From assembly GCA_033344775.1 (NCBI GenBank), contig JAWPMT010000001.1, positions 930,001 to 994,000 on the forward strand: 64,000 nt of DNA. The letters are read 5' to 3'. Below, in pieces: positions 9,530 to 18,725 of the stretch. A model generated the notes under the pieces. It saw only the letters and a list, made by a program, of their open reading frames with translations. It made no database searches and had not been told where the DNA came from. The position numbers were made by a program, and so were the translations under genes. This stretch comes from Cytophagales bacterium. Its GTDB lineage: Bacteria > Bacteroidota > Bacteroidia > Cytophagales > Cyclobacteriaceae. Every line of letters begins with the position of its first letter. Position 1 is the stretch's first letter.

Positions 9530-10501
9530 ATGAATATTTTTTTAACTGGTGGTTCCGGGTTTGTTGGACAACATGTCATTCGTTATCTCAAGCAACAGGG
9601 ACACGATATTCAGGCACTCGTAAGAAGTGAAACTGCCGCAATCAAAGTCAAAAAATTGGGCGTAGCTCCTATATTGGATGCATTGACCTCACCAGGTGAT
9701 CATACTGAACGTGCACTTGCCAATTGCGAGGCTGTGGTTCACATCGCCGCACACATGGATTTTACCTACGACCCAACGCCATTCTATCAAGTTAATGTAG
9801 AAGCCACTAAGCAATTGATTGATCTTTCAAAGAAAGCTGGAGTAAAGCATTTCGTATATATCAGTGCTGCTCCTGTGGTGCCCGGTTCTCCAGTCATCAA
9901 TCTGACTGAAGATGAAGCTACAAATGCTCTTCCAAAATCCTTATATCCCAAGACGAAAGCAATAGCCGAAAGAGCCGTTTTGGCAGCTAATTCTACTGGA
10001 TTTAGAACCATTTCCCTTAGACCTCCAGCAGTGTGGGGTCCGCAAAACCATCATTATGAGATGCTGTTTGACAATGTCAAAAATGGCAAATGGCGATGGA
10101 TTGGTGGCAGCCAACAAGTATTATCAACGATACATGTGAAGAACCTTGCAGGTGCCATTGAATCCGCCTTGCAATCAAATATTGGTGGTGAAGCATTTTT
10201 TGTAACCGATGAGGATAATCGACCCATGAGAATCACCTTTCAATCTATATTAGAAGCCTATGACCTGGAACCCGGAGAAAAAGAGTTACCTAGAGGAATA
10301 GCCGTCTTTATGGCACACCTTTTCGGTGGATTGTGGAAACTACTGAAACTCAAATCAAGACCACCGGTAGCCCCATTGATGATCCGGCTGATGGCTACAG
10401 AATTTTCTGTATCAGATGAAAAAGCGCATAGATTATTAGGTTATAGGCCTGTGATCTCATTTGAAGAAGGGATTCGTGAACTTAAAAACAGTCAATCATG
10501 A
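9530..10501 (+). CDS. NAD(P)-dependent epimerase/dehydratase (extended SDR)
   Basis: This protein has 323 residues. The N-terminus has the extended-SDR dinucleotide-binding motif TGGSGFVG at residues 6-13. VVHIAAHMDF corresponds to the second part of the Rossmann fold, and the catalytic Tyr and Lys are seen in YPKTK near residue 140. The pattern HFVYISAAPV followed by RPPAVWGP is common in 3-beta-hydroxysteroid dehydrogenase/dihydroflavonol reductase-like enzymes. The substrate cannot be assigned. The gene overlaps the next one by the sequence ATGA (10498-10501), implying translational coupling. An AraC regulator lies upstream. Confidence 0.85.
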   Translation: MNIFLTGGSGFVGQHVIRYLKQQGHDIQALVRSETAAIKVKKLGVAPILDALTSPGDHTERALANCEAVVHIAAHMDFTYDPTPFYQVNVEATKQLIDLSKKAGVKHFVYISAAPVVPGSPVINLTEDEATNALPKSLYPKTKAIAERAVLAANSTGFRTISLRPPAVWGPQNHHYEMLFDNVKNGKWRWIGGSQQVLSTIHVKNLAGAIESALQSNIGGEAFFVTDEDNRPMRITFQSILEAYDLEPGEKELPRGIAVFMAHLFGGLWKLLKLKSRPPVAPLMIRLMATEFSVSDEKAHRLLGYRPVISFEEGIRELKNSQS

Positions 10502-10914
10502 AAGGGTTCATCTATCTATTAATTTGCTGCTTACCTTCTGTAATATTTGGTCAGGTCAAGGCTGATGATATTCTGGGACAATATTGGACGGAGAATCGGA
10601 CAGGAAAAATCGAAATTTACAAAGATCAGTCTCAATACTATGGTATGATCATCTGGCGCAAAGAAGTCAGGAAAGACACTGAAAACCCTGATGAGGAGTT
10701 AAAAAGTCGGTCGGTAATAGGGATTGTTTTCCTACAAAACTTTAGCAATACCGATAAAAACGAATGGTCTGGAGGAGAGGTCTATTCCATCGACAATGGA
10801 GGGACATATAGTGGAAAAATGTGGCTTGCAAATGACGGCAAAACCCTGAAAATGAGAGGTTATCTAGGTATTTCGCTGTTAGGTCGAACAGCGACTTTAC
10901 AAAGAGTGGAGTGA
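10498..10914 (+). CDS. DUF2147 family exported protein
   Basis: This protein has 138 residues with an N-terminal signal peptide (hydrophobic LLICCLPSVIF followed by GQ). The mature part follows the DUF2147 pattern: DILGQYWTENRTGKIEIYK, YYGMIIWRKE, an FLQNF segment, and the closing YSGKMWLANDGKTLKMRGYLG. Proteins of this family are small periplasmic or envelope beta proteins of unknown function that resemble lipocalin-type folds. Four bases are shared with the upstream epimerase gene, so the two are probably translated in tandem. Confidence 0.8.
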   Translation: MKGFIYLLICCLPSVIFGQVKADDILGQYWTENRTGKIEIYKDQSQYYGMIIWRKEVRKDTENPDEELKSRSVIGIVFLQNFSNTDKNEWSGGEVYSIDNGGTYSGKMWLANDGKTLKMRGYLGISLLGRTATLQRVE

Positions 10915-11069
10915 TCATACGTAACACGATTTTTCATGATCAATTAATGGAGATTCTGGAAAAAACGCTCTAGTCACAGATAATTACGAAGCCTTCTGAG
11001 GCACAAAGATTTTGAATGAGCTATGATCTAATAAACAACCAATACGGCCAGATTTCGTGAAATATACCT

Positions 11070-11339
11070 ATGGGAGCAGGAATAGGATTCGTGCGAGATG
11101 CGCAAAACAACGCAAGACAAAATCGAGATAACTTAAAAAATAAGCGCAATTTCGAACAAACGCACAAAAGCAAAACGACGAACAATGTATACACCTTCAA
11201 AGAAGCAACTCCAGAGGAACTTGCGGCTTGGAAAAAGAAATTTCTCAAGCAGCAACGACGAGATAACCTCATTAAAAATACCCTGGCAATAGCTATTATT
11301 GTCATGTTATCGCTGGTCGCATGGTGGATATTTACCTGA
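11070..11339 (+). CDS. Small single-pass membrane protein, function unknown
   Basis: This protein has 89 residues. The first 65 are strongly basic, Asn/Gln/Lys-rich and cytoplasmic in character (RDAQNNARQNRDNLKNKRNF). A single C-terminal transmembrane segment, LAIAIIVMLSLVAWWIF, ends the protein, giving a tail-anchored topology. An ATG at 11070 fits the ORF and the composition is coherent. I do not recognise a family. It stands alone between DUF2147 and another small membrane protein. Confidence 0.55.
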   Translation: MGAGIGFVRDAQNNARQNRDNLKNKRNFEQTHKSKTTNNVYTFKEATPEELAAWKKKFLKQQRRDNLIKNTLAIAIIVMLSLVAWWIFT

Positions 11340-11444
11340 AAATTCCGGCAAGCATTCTTGATCGGAAATAAATCACCTTACACCCTGACCAATGTCATTT
11401 CAATAAAGCGGGATTTGACTTATCAATGCAGGTAAAATCCAAGT

Positions 11445-11942
11445 ATGTCCAGTTTTCGTATCAGGCCCCGATTCAAACATTTAGTCTCAAAACCCTCAAC
11501 TGAAGTAGAATCTCATATTCTTCATGCGTTAGCAATGACCCAGGAAATCTATACGGCAGGCTTTGTTCAGGGCCATACCCATTTATTAATCCCCGTGAAG
11601 GAACGACATTTCTGGAGTCCACAATTACACTTATCGACAGAAGCCACCGAAGAAGGCACCATCATCCGTGGCTTATACGGTCCGAACCCTACCGTCTGGG
11701 GGTTATTTTTCTTTGGCTACATCACCCTGGGCATGGCCTTCTTTTTCATCAGCTTTTGGGGACTGACCAAATGGAGCCTGGGACAACCTGCTACGGTCCT
11801 GTGGGCATTACCTTTCATTGCCCTGGTTGCTCTGATTTTGTATCTGATTGCGCAAATGGGCCAAAAAGTCGGTGCGGAACAGATGTTCAGATTACATCAC
11901 TTCTATGAGGAAATCTTTGAGGATAAGGTGCACATCAACTGA
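11445..11942 (+). CDS. Two-span membrane protein of unknown function
   Basis: This protein has 165 residues. An N-terminal polar domain of about 85 residues is followed by two transmembrane helices (VWGLFFFGYITLGMAFFFISF and LWALPFIALVALILYLIAQM) and a short polar tail ending FEEIFEDKVHIN. No enzymatic motif is visible. The 3' end overlaps the convergent gene at 11935-11942 by eight bases. I know of no named family; annotate as hypothetical. Confidence 0.6.
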   Translation: MSSFRIRPRFKHLVSKPSTEVESHILHALAMTQEIYTAGFVQGHTHLLIPVKERHFWSPQLHLSTEATEEGTIIRGLYGPNPTVWGLFFFGYITLGMAFFFISFWGLTKWSLGQPATVLWALPFIALVALILYLIAQMGQKVGAEQMFRLHHFYEEIFEDKVHIN

Positions 11943-12354
11943 GGGTTTGCTCATCAACCCAGTTCAAACACGTGTCCAGATCAGGGAATTGCTGTACGAT
12001 ATAATCACCTCGATTTTCTGCTTCTTTCGTCCACTTTTTAGTAGATAAACTTGCTAACCCAGCCTGCTTTGGCATGACACTCAAAATCATTCTTAGTCCG
12101 GCTTGTCTTGCAAAATTGGTCATATCATCACCATGCATGAAACTTTGGATCTCCTGCGAAAAGACTCCCTCGCTATTGTAAGAGTCAGCCAACCAGATAC
12201 TTCCCTTGTGTTCTTGCAATACCCTCAATGCTTGTCCGGCTATTTCCTGAAAACGCTCAGTACTCATGTGCAGTTTCAGCCATTCAACCCTCAATGTTTT
12301 GTGTGATTCCAGCCAGTGAACTCTGGCATGTGGTTCTAAATTGATCTTCAACAT
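11935..12354 (-). CDS. Hypothetical STAS/SpoIIAA-like protein
   Basis: This protein has 139 residues with no signal peptide or membrane segment. Features such as VHWLESHKTLRVEWLKLHMS, an intermediate helix AGQALRVLQEHKGSIWLADS and a final FPDLDTCLNWVDE resemble the small STAS-like proteins common in Bacteroidota, in which the target of DUF-type 'SpoIIAA-like' signalling is unknown. The assignment rests on overall pattern only. It converges with the two-span membrane protein gene and overlaps it by eight bases. Confidence 0.45.
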   Translation of the reverse strand: MLKINLEPHARVHWLESHKTLRVEWLKLHMSTERFQEIAGQALRVLQEHKGSIWLADSYNSEGVFSQEIQSFMHGDDMTNFARQAGLRMILSVMPKQAGLASLSTKKWTKEAENRGDYIVQQFPDLDTCLNWVDEQTLS

Positions 12355-12478
12355 CTACTAACGTCAGTTATACCACCTCAAAATTCACCATGAACAAAGA
12401 GACAACACAATAAATAAAGTTGAATTAGAATAATAACGTTCTGAACAAGCGTTTACTCAAACACGCTTCCAACAAGAA

Positions 12479-13294
12479 TCAGCTGTTCAAAAAATCAAGT
12501 ACAGAGTTGATCACGGAAGCATCACGCAATATCCGAAAATGCCCGGTTCCTGAAACCTCCAGAAATTCCGCCGCCGACCAATTAGCGTGTACGTTTCTTG
12601 ACCGACTAATTGGAATTACTTTATCGTCCTTATCATGGATGATCATCGCTGATTCCACATTAATGGACTTCACAAAATCGCTGACATTCAAGTGTCCGAC
12701 ATCTCTGCCGGTAGCTGTTTCCAATTTTTTGATCAATAGAGCCTTTACCTTATTCGTGATCCCTATTGATGCAGCCACATCATCGATTCGTTCGGTAAAC
12801 CGATCGGGTGTGGTGAGCATTAAATATTTATCAATTTGGATGTCCTGGTTGTCATAGAGCGCAAAACTTGTTGCTACGCCTCCAAAGGAATGACTGACCA
12901 ACAATTTCACTTCAAATTTCTTAATCAGTAACCCCACCAGTTCGGTAAAGTCGAACATATTGGTCTTCCCGGAACTACTGTAGCCATGAGACGGCCCATC
13001 AAATGCATAGATCGTGTAATCTTCTTGCAGCAACTTTTCAATCAAATCCGCAAAATTGCCCGCCTGACCTTCCCACCCATGGATGAGTAGGATCTTCTTA
13101 GTCCCTTGCCCCCATTGGTACAACTTGATACTGAAATTCTTGAAAGGAAAATCCTCCTGAATGGCTTGACTGAGGATTTTGGTCTCGTGATCACGCAGCT
13201 TCTTGACCTGTGGATTGGTGAGCATCTTGTAGGCGAAGGAAACCACCATTCCCGGAGCAACGGTGGAGATGGTTTTGATGACAGACGGATGCAT
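12479..13294 (-). CDS. Alpha/beta-hydrolase family protein
   Basis: This protein has 271 residues. It shows the alpha/beta-hydrolase sequence order: ILLIHGWEGQ (oxyanion-hole His-Gly), YAFDGPSHGYS, the nucleophile elbow SHSFGG with Ser near residue 133, an Asp in IIHDKDDKVIP and the catalytic His in GTGHFRIL near the C-terminus. The nucleophile motif is SHSFG rather than the more common GHSxG, which is a tolerated variant. Substrate is unknown. The start lies 3 bp after the stop of the DUF6728-like gene and downstream of ispG, forming a likely minus-strand operon. Confidence 0.8.
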   Translation of the reverse strand: MHPSVIKTISTVAPGMVVSFAYKMLTNPQVKKLRDHETKILSQAIQEDFPFKNFSIKLYQWGQGTKKILLIHGWEGQAGNFADLIEKLLQEDYTIYAFDGPSHGYSSSGKTNMFDFTELVGLLIKKFEVKLLVSHSFGGVATSFALYDNQDIQIDKYLMLTTPDRFTERIDDVAASIGITNKVKALLIKKLETATGRDVGHLNVSDFVKSINVESAMIIHDKDDKVIPISRSRNVHANWSAAEFLEVSGTGHFRILRDASVINSVLDFLNS

Positions 13295-13297
13295 GTA

Positions 13298-13522
13298 TTA
13301 CCCTAACCTCCTAACGATCCAGATAACCAGGGCAATTAAAAACAACAAGATCGAAATCTTGTTGATGGTGTGCATGGCCCTAAGGTTGAAACTCTTTGGC
13401 CGTGAAGGATCAGGCTTTCTGAAATAATAGGTGATCACATCCATGAAACCGAAATAATATCCTGCTCCTTTTTTCTCTTCTTGTGGTGTTTCTTTGGCAG
13501 CCACTTCTTTGTTTTCCTCCAT
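13298..13522 (-). CDS. Small DUF6728-like membrane protein
   Basis: This protein has 74 residues from the ATG at 13522. A longer frame begins with TTG at 13540 but the ATG start is more natural. It contains VITYYFRKPDPSRPKSFNLRAMH, a pattern I associate with DUF6728 small proteins of Bacteroidota, and one C-terminal transmembrane helix (ISILLFLIALVIWIV). The acidic/basic N-terminal part is low complexity (KEVAAKETPQEEKK). The gene lies between ispG and the hydrolase with tiny gaps on both sides. Function is unknown. Confidence 0.6.
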   Translation of the reverse strand: MEENKEVAAKETPQEEKKGAGYYFGFMDVITYYFRKPDPSRPKSFNLRAMHTINKISILLFLIALVIWIVRRLG

Positions 13523-13558
13523 CTTATTTCTATTCACCAAGTTCTAATTCAAAATCTA

Positions 13559-15526
13559 TTACGCTACAACCTCAGGCTCGGTCCAGGCCCCATCTTCCTT
13601 GATCACGTTGATCAGTTCATCCAGGGCATTTTCCGCAGGAACCGATCTTTTGACCACTTCCTGACCTTTGTACAATGTAATCTTTCCTTTTCCAGAACCT
13701 ACATAACCGTAATCCGCATCAGCCATTTCCCCAGGGCCATTCACTATGCATCCCATGATCCCGATTTTCACCCCTTTAAGGTGATCGGTGCGTTTTCGGA
13801 TCATTGCTGTGGTCTCTTGCAGGTCAAATAAAGTTCGTCCGCAAGAAGGACAACTGATGTATTCTGTTTTCGTGATCCGGGTCCTGGCAGCTTGTAAAAT
13901 GCCGAAAGCCGTATCATTCAATAATTTGAGGTTTTCTAAACTCGGAGCAGCCTTTGCGCTTAGCATGATGCCATCTCCCATACCGTCAACCAATAACCCT
14001 CCTGCATCTGTAGAAGCCACCAACATCACACGATCCTCTTCATCCACTTCATACGTCCGTTTGATCACCACCGGCACCTGGATACCTCTCTCTTTCATTG
14101 TGACAAATCCTCTTCGCAAATCAGCCATGGCATGTACATTGGACGACTCAAGAATGATCACAAATTGGTTCTTGATCAACTCAACATCCAATTGATCCAA
14201 TTCTTCCGGCTGACACAGTACGAAATTCAACTCAGGATGCAGCTTTGATTCCCCTCGTAGCTCATTATATCTGAACAATGGAAACGCATGCGCTAAATCT
14301 CCCTGTTGCCAGGCATCGGCATCCAGGATTTCCTTCAGTCCATTGGGCAGCATGAAAGGAACAGGCGTTTTTCCAGCGTAGATATAATCAGCTCCCAGGT
14401 CATTCATGCCCCATTTATCGGTTGCAGGTAAATAGAAATGACCTATTCCTTTGAGGTCTGCCATTTCTTTGATCTCGTACTGGCTAAAATCGGCAATGAC
14501 ACGAGGAACGTTCTCTTTGCCAAAATTCAAGACTTCTTCCGTCTTCCTCCTTGAATAAGCATAAGGATCTATCGGATATTCTTCAATAGGCTTAATCGTT
14601 GCATGATCTGCTCTGCCATTCAATTGATTGATCAACATCGCTGCAACCGGTGCTTCAGCTTCAGGCTCTTCCGTCAAAGAAACCCGAACTGTATCACCCA
14701 AACCGTCTTCCAGCAAGGTTCCAATGCCTACCGCCGACTTGATCCGTCCATCCTCAGCCTCTCCCGCTTCGGTTACACCCAAATGTAACGGATATGGCTG
14801 CAGTCCTTCTTCATCCATCTTCTGTACGAGCATGCGATAGGCTTGCACCATCACCTGTGGATTGCTGGACTTCATAGAGAGGACGATATCGTAATAGTTG
14901 AGGTCTTCGCAAATTCGCAGGAACTCCAAAGCAGATTCAACCATACCCATGGGGGTATCCCCATAACGACTCATGATCCGATCAGACAAAGACCCGTGAT
15001 TCGTACCAATTCGCATCGCCGTACCATGATCTTTACAGATCTGAACCAACGGAGTGAATTTTTCCCGAATCCGCTCCAGTTCTGCTTCGTAACTGGCATC
15101 AGTATAATCGATCTCTTCAAACTTCTTTTTATCCGCGTAGTTTCCTGGATTGACGCGCACCTTTTCTACAATCCTGGCCGCCAATTCTGCTGCATTGGGT
15201 GTGAAGTGAATGTCAGCGACCAATGGTGTTTGATAACCTCTTTCCCTAAGGCCATTTTTGATGGGCTCAAGGTTCTGCGCTTCTTTGATGCTTGGCGCCG
15301 TGATCCGTACCAGTTCACAACCTGCCTCAATCATTCTTATTGACTGCTCGATCGAGCCTTGGGTATCCATCGTGTCCACAGTAGTCATGGATTGTACCCG
15401 TATGGGGTATGTTCCACCCAGGGGCATGTCTCCGATATTGACGACACGTGTTTCTCTTCTCGAATATTCCGTAAGGCTGTTACAATACAATTTCGTATTT
15501 GCCACAACCTGATCTATTGAAGCCAT
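13559..15526 (-). CDS. ispG: 4-hydroxy-3-methylbut-2-en-1-yl diphosphate synthase (flavodoxin), IspG
   Basis: This cytoplasmic iron-sulfur enzyme converts 2-C-methylerythritol 2,4-cyclodiphosphate to HMBPP in the MEP isoprenoid pathway. It has 655 residues from the ATG at 15526 (a TTG at 15535 is possible). The length is the long form with a large central insert, as in Bacteroidota, Chlamydia and plants, compared with about 370 residues in E. coli. The N-terminal TIM barrel begins with PIRVQSMTTVDT and EAGCELVRIT. The C-terminal cluster-binding domain has CPSCGRTLFDLQ near residue 560 and GCIVNGPGEMADADYGYVG near 595, supplying three Cys ligands plus the conserved Asn-Gly-Pro. It heads a minus-strand operon with the DUF6728-like and hydrolase genes. 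Confidence 0.95.
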   Translation of the reverse strand: MASIDQVVANTKLYCNSLTEYSRRETRVVNIGDMPLGGTYPIRVQSMTTVDTMDTQGSIEQSIRMIEAGCELVRITAPSIKEAQNLEPIKNGLRERGYQTPLVADIHFTPNAAELAARIVEKVRVNPGNYADKKKFEEIDYTDASYEAELERIREKFTPLVQICKDHGTAMRIGTNHGSLSDRIMSRYGDTPMGMVESALEFLRICEDLNYYDIVLSMKSSNPQVMVQAYRMLVQKMDEEGLQPYPLHLGVTEAGEAEDGRIKSAVGIGTLLEDGLGDTVRVSLTEEPEAEAPVAAMLINQLNGRADHATIKPIEEYPIDPYAYSRRKTEEVLNFGKENVPRVIADFSQYEIKEMADLKGIGHFYLPATDKWGMNDLGADYIYAGKTPVPFMLPNGLKEILDADAWQQGDLAHAFPLFRYNELRGESKLHPELNFVLCQPEELDQLDVELIKNQFVIILESSNVHAMADLRRGFVTMKERGIQVPVVIKRTYEVDEEDRVMLVASTDAGGLLVDGMGDGIMLSAKAAPSLENLKLLNDTAFGILQAARTRITKTEYISCPSCGRTLFDLQETTAMIRKRTDHLKGVKIGIMGCIVNGPGEMADADYGYVGSGKGKITLYKGQEVVKRSVPAENALDELINVIKEDGAWTEPEVVA

Positions 15527-15606
15527 TTCAAGCAATTTGAAGGGTTAACACCCGGAAATTATAAATAGTTAAAGTAATAACGAATTCTCTCTAGAATCCC
15601 CATGCG

Positions 15607-15623
15607 CCCCCTTGTTAAGGGGG
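15607..15623. repeat. Perfect 7-bp hairpin in the ispG-SDR gap
   Basis: CCCCCTT at 15607-15613, loop GTT, AAGGGGG at 15617-15623. There is no T-run on either side, so it is not a clear intrinsic terminator. It is the strongest structure in the 133-bp gap between the SDR stop and the ispG start, and could be a dispersed palindromic repeat. Confidence 0.4.
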
Positions 15624-15659
15624 ATCTTAGGTATTCATTCTTGTGCTGTGAATCCAACA

Positions 15660-16364
15660 TCAAATATCCCCTAACTGAGGCCTTATCAGGAGGTCTTCCA
15701 CCACACTACCCGGACTCAATTCAGCGGTTGTTACTACCAGCTTAGCGATATCCTGTGCTTTGATGAAACGCTCATCTGGAATGTCCATTCCATCCCAGCT
15801 AGGTGTGAGTGTGGCTCCGGGTAAAACTGAAGTCACGCGCACATCCGACTCCTTCAGTTCTTCACGGAGTACTTTAGATAATCCATAAAGGGCAAACTTG
15901 GAAATACAGTAAGATCCACCCATCGTATAAGCCATCAAACTTGCCGTAGAGCAAATATTGAAGATATGACCAGCGCCATTTGTCTTCATAGACGGAGCAA
16001 TCCCGCGTGTGATGTGATAAGCGGAATATAGGTTGGTATCGATCATGAATTCCAGGCTACCCTCCTCTTCACTGAGTACTTCTCCTGGACGGAAAGTTCC
16101 TGTATTATTCACCAGCACCGATACCGGTTTGCCAATCATTTTGACGAAATCAAGAAATGCATCAATATCCTCTCTCACCGACAAGTCGGCTTTACAGGTA
16201 TGGATCTTAGCTTCTTTGGACTTAAGATCCTCCTTAAGCTGCTCCAGATCCTCTTCATTTCTTGCGCAGGTGGCCACGGCATATCCAGCCGAAGTAAATG
16301 CCTCAACAATGGCCCGGCCGATGCCTTTTGTGCCGCCGGTAACAACAACAAGCTTGTGCTCCAT
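15660..16364 (-). CDS. Short-chain dehydrogenase/reductase
   Basis: This protein has 234 residues from the ATG at 16364. The frame extends to 16424, but the extra 20 residues would precede the canonical first strand, so the shorter start is preferred. It has the classical SDR motifs: TGGTKGIG cofactor-binding loop at residues 9-16, the NNTG segment (here LVNNTG), Ser in ICSTASLMAY and the catalytic YxxxK in YCISK near residue 155. The likely reaction is NAD(P)-dependent oxidation or reduction of a carbonyl, substrate unknown. It is divergent from the MlaE gene. It belongs to no obvious pathway here. Confidence 0.85.
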   Translation of the reverse strand: MEHKLVVVTGGTKGIGRAIVEAFTSAGYAVATCARNEEDLEQLKEDLKSKEAKIHTCKADLSVREDIDAFLDFVKMIGKPVSVLVNNTGTFRPGEVLSEEEGSLEFMIDTNLYSAYHITRGIAPSMKTNGAGHIFNICSTASLMAYTMGGSYCISKFALYGLSKVLREELKESDVRVTSVLPGATLTPSWDGMDIPDERFIKAQDIAKLVVTTAELSPGSVVEDLLIRPQLGDI

Positions 16365-16521
16365 TCGTTTTTTAGTAAAATTCGACGTAAAGTTAAGCTG
16401 GATTTTAGCCAAGAGGTTATTCAAAATAGTTTAGTTTGGCATTTATAAGATTGGATCAACGAAAACATATCGATTTGAGCGTGAATCGTCCTTATTTATT
16501 GCGCAAAAACAACACTGATTT

Positions 16522-17265
16522 ATGAAGAGCCTTGGCCTTTATGTGATCTTCATTGGCAATCTCTTTAAGCGAATGGAGTCCTTTCGGACATACGCATCCC
16601 TGACCCTCAACGAGTGTATTAAAGTGGGTTACAACTCCGTATTCATTGTAACCGTGATTTCTTTGTTCATGGGTGCGGTGACAACCATTCAGGTGGCCTA
16701 TAATTTGGTCAGCCCTTTTATTCCAGACTTAATTATTGCAAATGTCGCCAGAGATATGACCCTGCTGGAACTATCTCCTACCATCATTGGGTTGGTTTTT
16801 GCAGGGAAGATCGGCTCCAATATTGCGAGTGAACTGGGGACCATGAGGATCACCGAACAGGTAGATGCGCTTGAAGTAATGGGCATCAACGCTACTTCTT
16901 ATCTCGTACTTCCCAAAATTGTGGCCTCATTGATCATGTTCCCCATGCTGGTGATCATTTCTATGTTTCTGACACTGATCGGAGGCTATTTTGCGGGTAC
17001 GATGGTCGGTGTGATCAGTGGCACAGATTTCATCTCTGGCATTCGATTGAATTTTGTTCCGTTCGCGATCTACTTCGCCATCATCAAAGCGATTGCCTTT
17101 TCATTTGTGGTTGCTTCCTTGTCTGCTTTCAAAGGCTTCTACATCAAAGGTGGAGCACTGGAAGTTGGTGTGGCGTCTACTACAGCCGTCAATAATAGCT
17201 GTATTGGTATTCTCGCTGCAGATTATGTACTAGCCAATTTACTGGCCCAATACTTAGGCGCATGA
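16522..17265 (+). CDS. mlaE: MlaE-type ABC transporter permease
   Basis: This protein has 247 residues and at least five hydrophobic segments. It has the MlaE/YrbE layout: an N-terminal amphipathic part, then VGYNSVFIVTVISLFMGAV and the conserved GxxxAxExGTM-like region seen as GKIGSNIASELGTMRITEQVDALEVMG. This permease forms the inner-membrane core of the Mla/MCE system that moves phospholipids between inner and outer membrane and keeps outer-membrane lipid asymmetry. The gene overlaps the ATPase gene by ATGA (17262-17265), so the two are translated in tandem. Confidence 0.9.
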   Translation: MKSLGLYVIFIGNLFKRMESFRTYASLTLNECIKVGYNSVFIVTVISLFMGAVTTIQVAYNLVSPFIPDLIIANVARDMTLLELSPTIIGLVFAGKIGSNIASELGTMRITEQVDALEVMGINATSYLVLPKIVASLIMFPMLVIISMFLTLIGGYFAGTMVGVISGTDFISGIRLNFVPFAIYFAIIKAIAFSFVVASLSAFKGFYIKGGALEVGVASTTAVNNSCIGILAADYVLANLLAQYLGA

Positions 17266-18011
17266 TAGAAGTTAGGAACATTAAGAAAAGTTTTGGCGGC
17301 AAATCAGTGCTAAACGGGATTGATGGCGTATTCGAAAAAGGGAAAGCCAATCTAATCATTGGCGCCAGTGGCACGGGAAAAAGTGTCCTGCTCAAAAACA
17401 TGGTTGGATTGATCCAACCAGATCAAGGGGAAGTACTCTACAATGACCGGGATTTCACCAATGGTGATAAAAACATACAAACCGATATTCGAAGAGAAAT
17501 TGGCATGCTGTTTCAGGGCGGTGCGCTCTTCGATAGCATGAACGTGGAACAGAACATCATGTTTCCACTCAATGTACTAACCGACATGGGACCATCTGAG
17601 AAACTGGACCGGGTCAATTTCTGTCTGGAGCGGGTGGACATGAAAGGGGTCAATAAGAAAATGCCTTCTGAGATCAGCGGGGGCATGAAAAAGCGGGTAG
17701 GCATTGCCAGGGCGATCGTTACCCAACCTAATTACCTCTACTGTGATGAGCCCAACTCGGGACTGGATCCTCAGACTTCCATTCGCATCGACAATTTGAT
17801 CAAAGATTTGACGGACGAATACAACATGACCACTGTGGTCGTTACTCATGATATGAATTCTGTAATCGAGATTGGCGATAAGATCATGTTCCTATTCAAG
17901 GGAGACAAGCTGTGGGAAGGATCCAGTGAGGACATCATGCATACGGACGTACCGGAACTCAATGATTTCGTATTCGCCACTCGTCTTATGAAAAAGATCA
18001 AAGCGGAATAA
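17262..18011 (+). CDS. mlaF: MlaF-type ABC transporter ATP-binding protein
   Basis: This protein has 249 residues, a normal length for MlaF. The Walker A motif is GASGTGKS at residues 34-41. The ABC signature region is SGGMKKRVGIARAI, and Walker B is YLYCDEPNSGLD. The Q-loop appears in MLFQGGALFDSM, with the GALFDS sequence typical of MlaF/MCE-associated ATPases, and the H-loop His in VVVTHDMNS. It powers lipid transport together with the MlaE permease just upstream. No MCE-domain (MlaD) gene follows in this window; the next gene is a short membrane protein, which may indicate that mlaD is elsewhere. Confidence 0.93.
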   Translation: MIEVRNIKKSFGGKSVLNGIDGVFEKGKANLIIGASGTGKSVLLKNMVGLIQPDQGEVLYNDRDFTNGDKNIQTDIRREIGMLFQGGALFDSMNVEQNIMFPLNVLTDMGPSEKLDRVNFCLERVDMKGVNKKMPSEISGGMKKRVGIARAIVTQPNYLYCDEPNSGLDPQTSIRIDNLIKDLTDEYNMTTVVVTHDMNSVIEIGDKIMFLFKGDKLWEGSSEDIMHTDVPELNDFVFATRLMKKIKAE

Positions 18012-18023
18012 CGTTACTTGCTC

Positions 18024-18659
18024 ATGGACTCTCCTTCAAAAGGACAAAAACGACTGCAGTTTCTTTATAAATACCTTTTCGAATTTGCAGTGGTATTTTC
18101 GGGTGTTTTCCTGGCCTTCTGGCTGACAGAGCGAAATGACCAACATAAAGCAGCCCAAAAACAAAAGGATATTTATCAGGCCATTTATGAAGATCTGCAG
18201 AGTTTTCATGAATCTGGGAAAAGGTCGAATCCCGATGGATTTATTCTGCTATTCGAAAAATGGGACAGACAATTTGATAGTTTGGTACTGATCAAAAAGA
18301 TCCCTCAAAGGATGAGCATCAGAGGAGATTATTGGCAATTGCCCATTGTACAATCCATGATGCAAAGTAGCATTCTTAATGAAATTAATATCGCCACCTT
18401 CAAAAAGGTCGCGAAAATATATACCGTGCATCAAAACTTCCTGCGAACGATACAGGAATTCAATCAATACTATGATCAATATGTCACCGCGGAATATGAT
18501 CAGGGTATTGAGCATTTTTATGTGCCGGGTTCTCAGCAATTAAAACCAAAATATTCTTATCTAAACCGGGCAAATTCAGATATCGCCAGATTCGCTGAGG
18601 TACTGGTAAAAATCACCGGTGAACTTGCCGCAGACATAAAAACACAACATCTTGAGTGA
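18024..18659 (+). CDS. Membrane-anchored protein of unknown function
   Basis: This protein has 211 residues from the ATG at 18024. A TTG at 18018 would extend it by two codons. One transmembrane segment lies near residues 15-35 (FEFAVVFSGVFLAFWLTE) and is followed by a Gln/Lys-rich stretch, then a helical domain. The N-terminal TM plus helical domain is a layout seen in Bacteroidota proteins annotated with DUF6090-like names, but I cannot assign it with confidence. It lies 12 bp after mlaF. It does not show the MCE fold of MlaD, so a role in lipid transport is not supported by its sequence. Confidence 0.6.
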   Translation: MDSPSKGQKRLQFLYKYLFEFAVVFSGVFLAFWLTERNDQHKAAQKQKDIYQAIYEDLQSFHESGKRSNPDGFILLFEKWDRQFDSLVLIKKIPQRMSIRGDYWQLPIVQSMMQSSILNEINIATFKKVAKIYTVHQNFLRTIQEFNQYYDQYVTAEYDQGIEHFYVPGSQQLKPKYSYLNRANSDIARFAEVLVKITGELAADIKTQHLE

Positions 18660-18725
18660 TTTTGTGATTATCTTTTTATTACGGATTTTGAATTTAGCAA
18701 CATGTATATGGACTTCTCGCAACGT

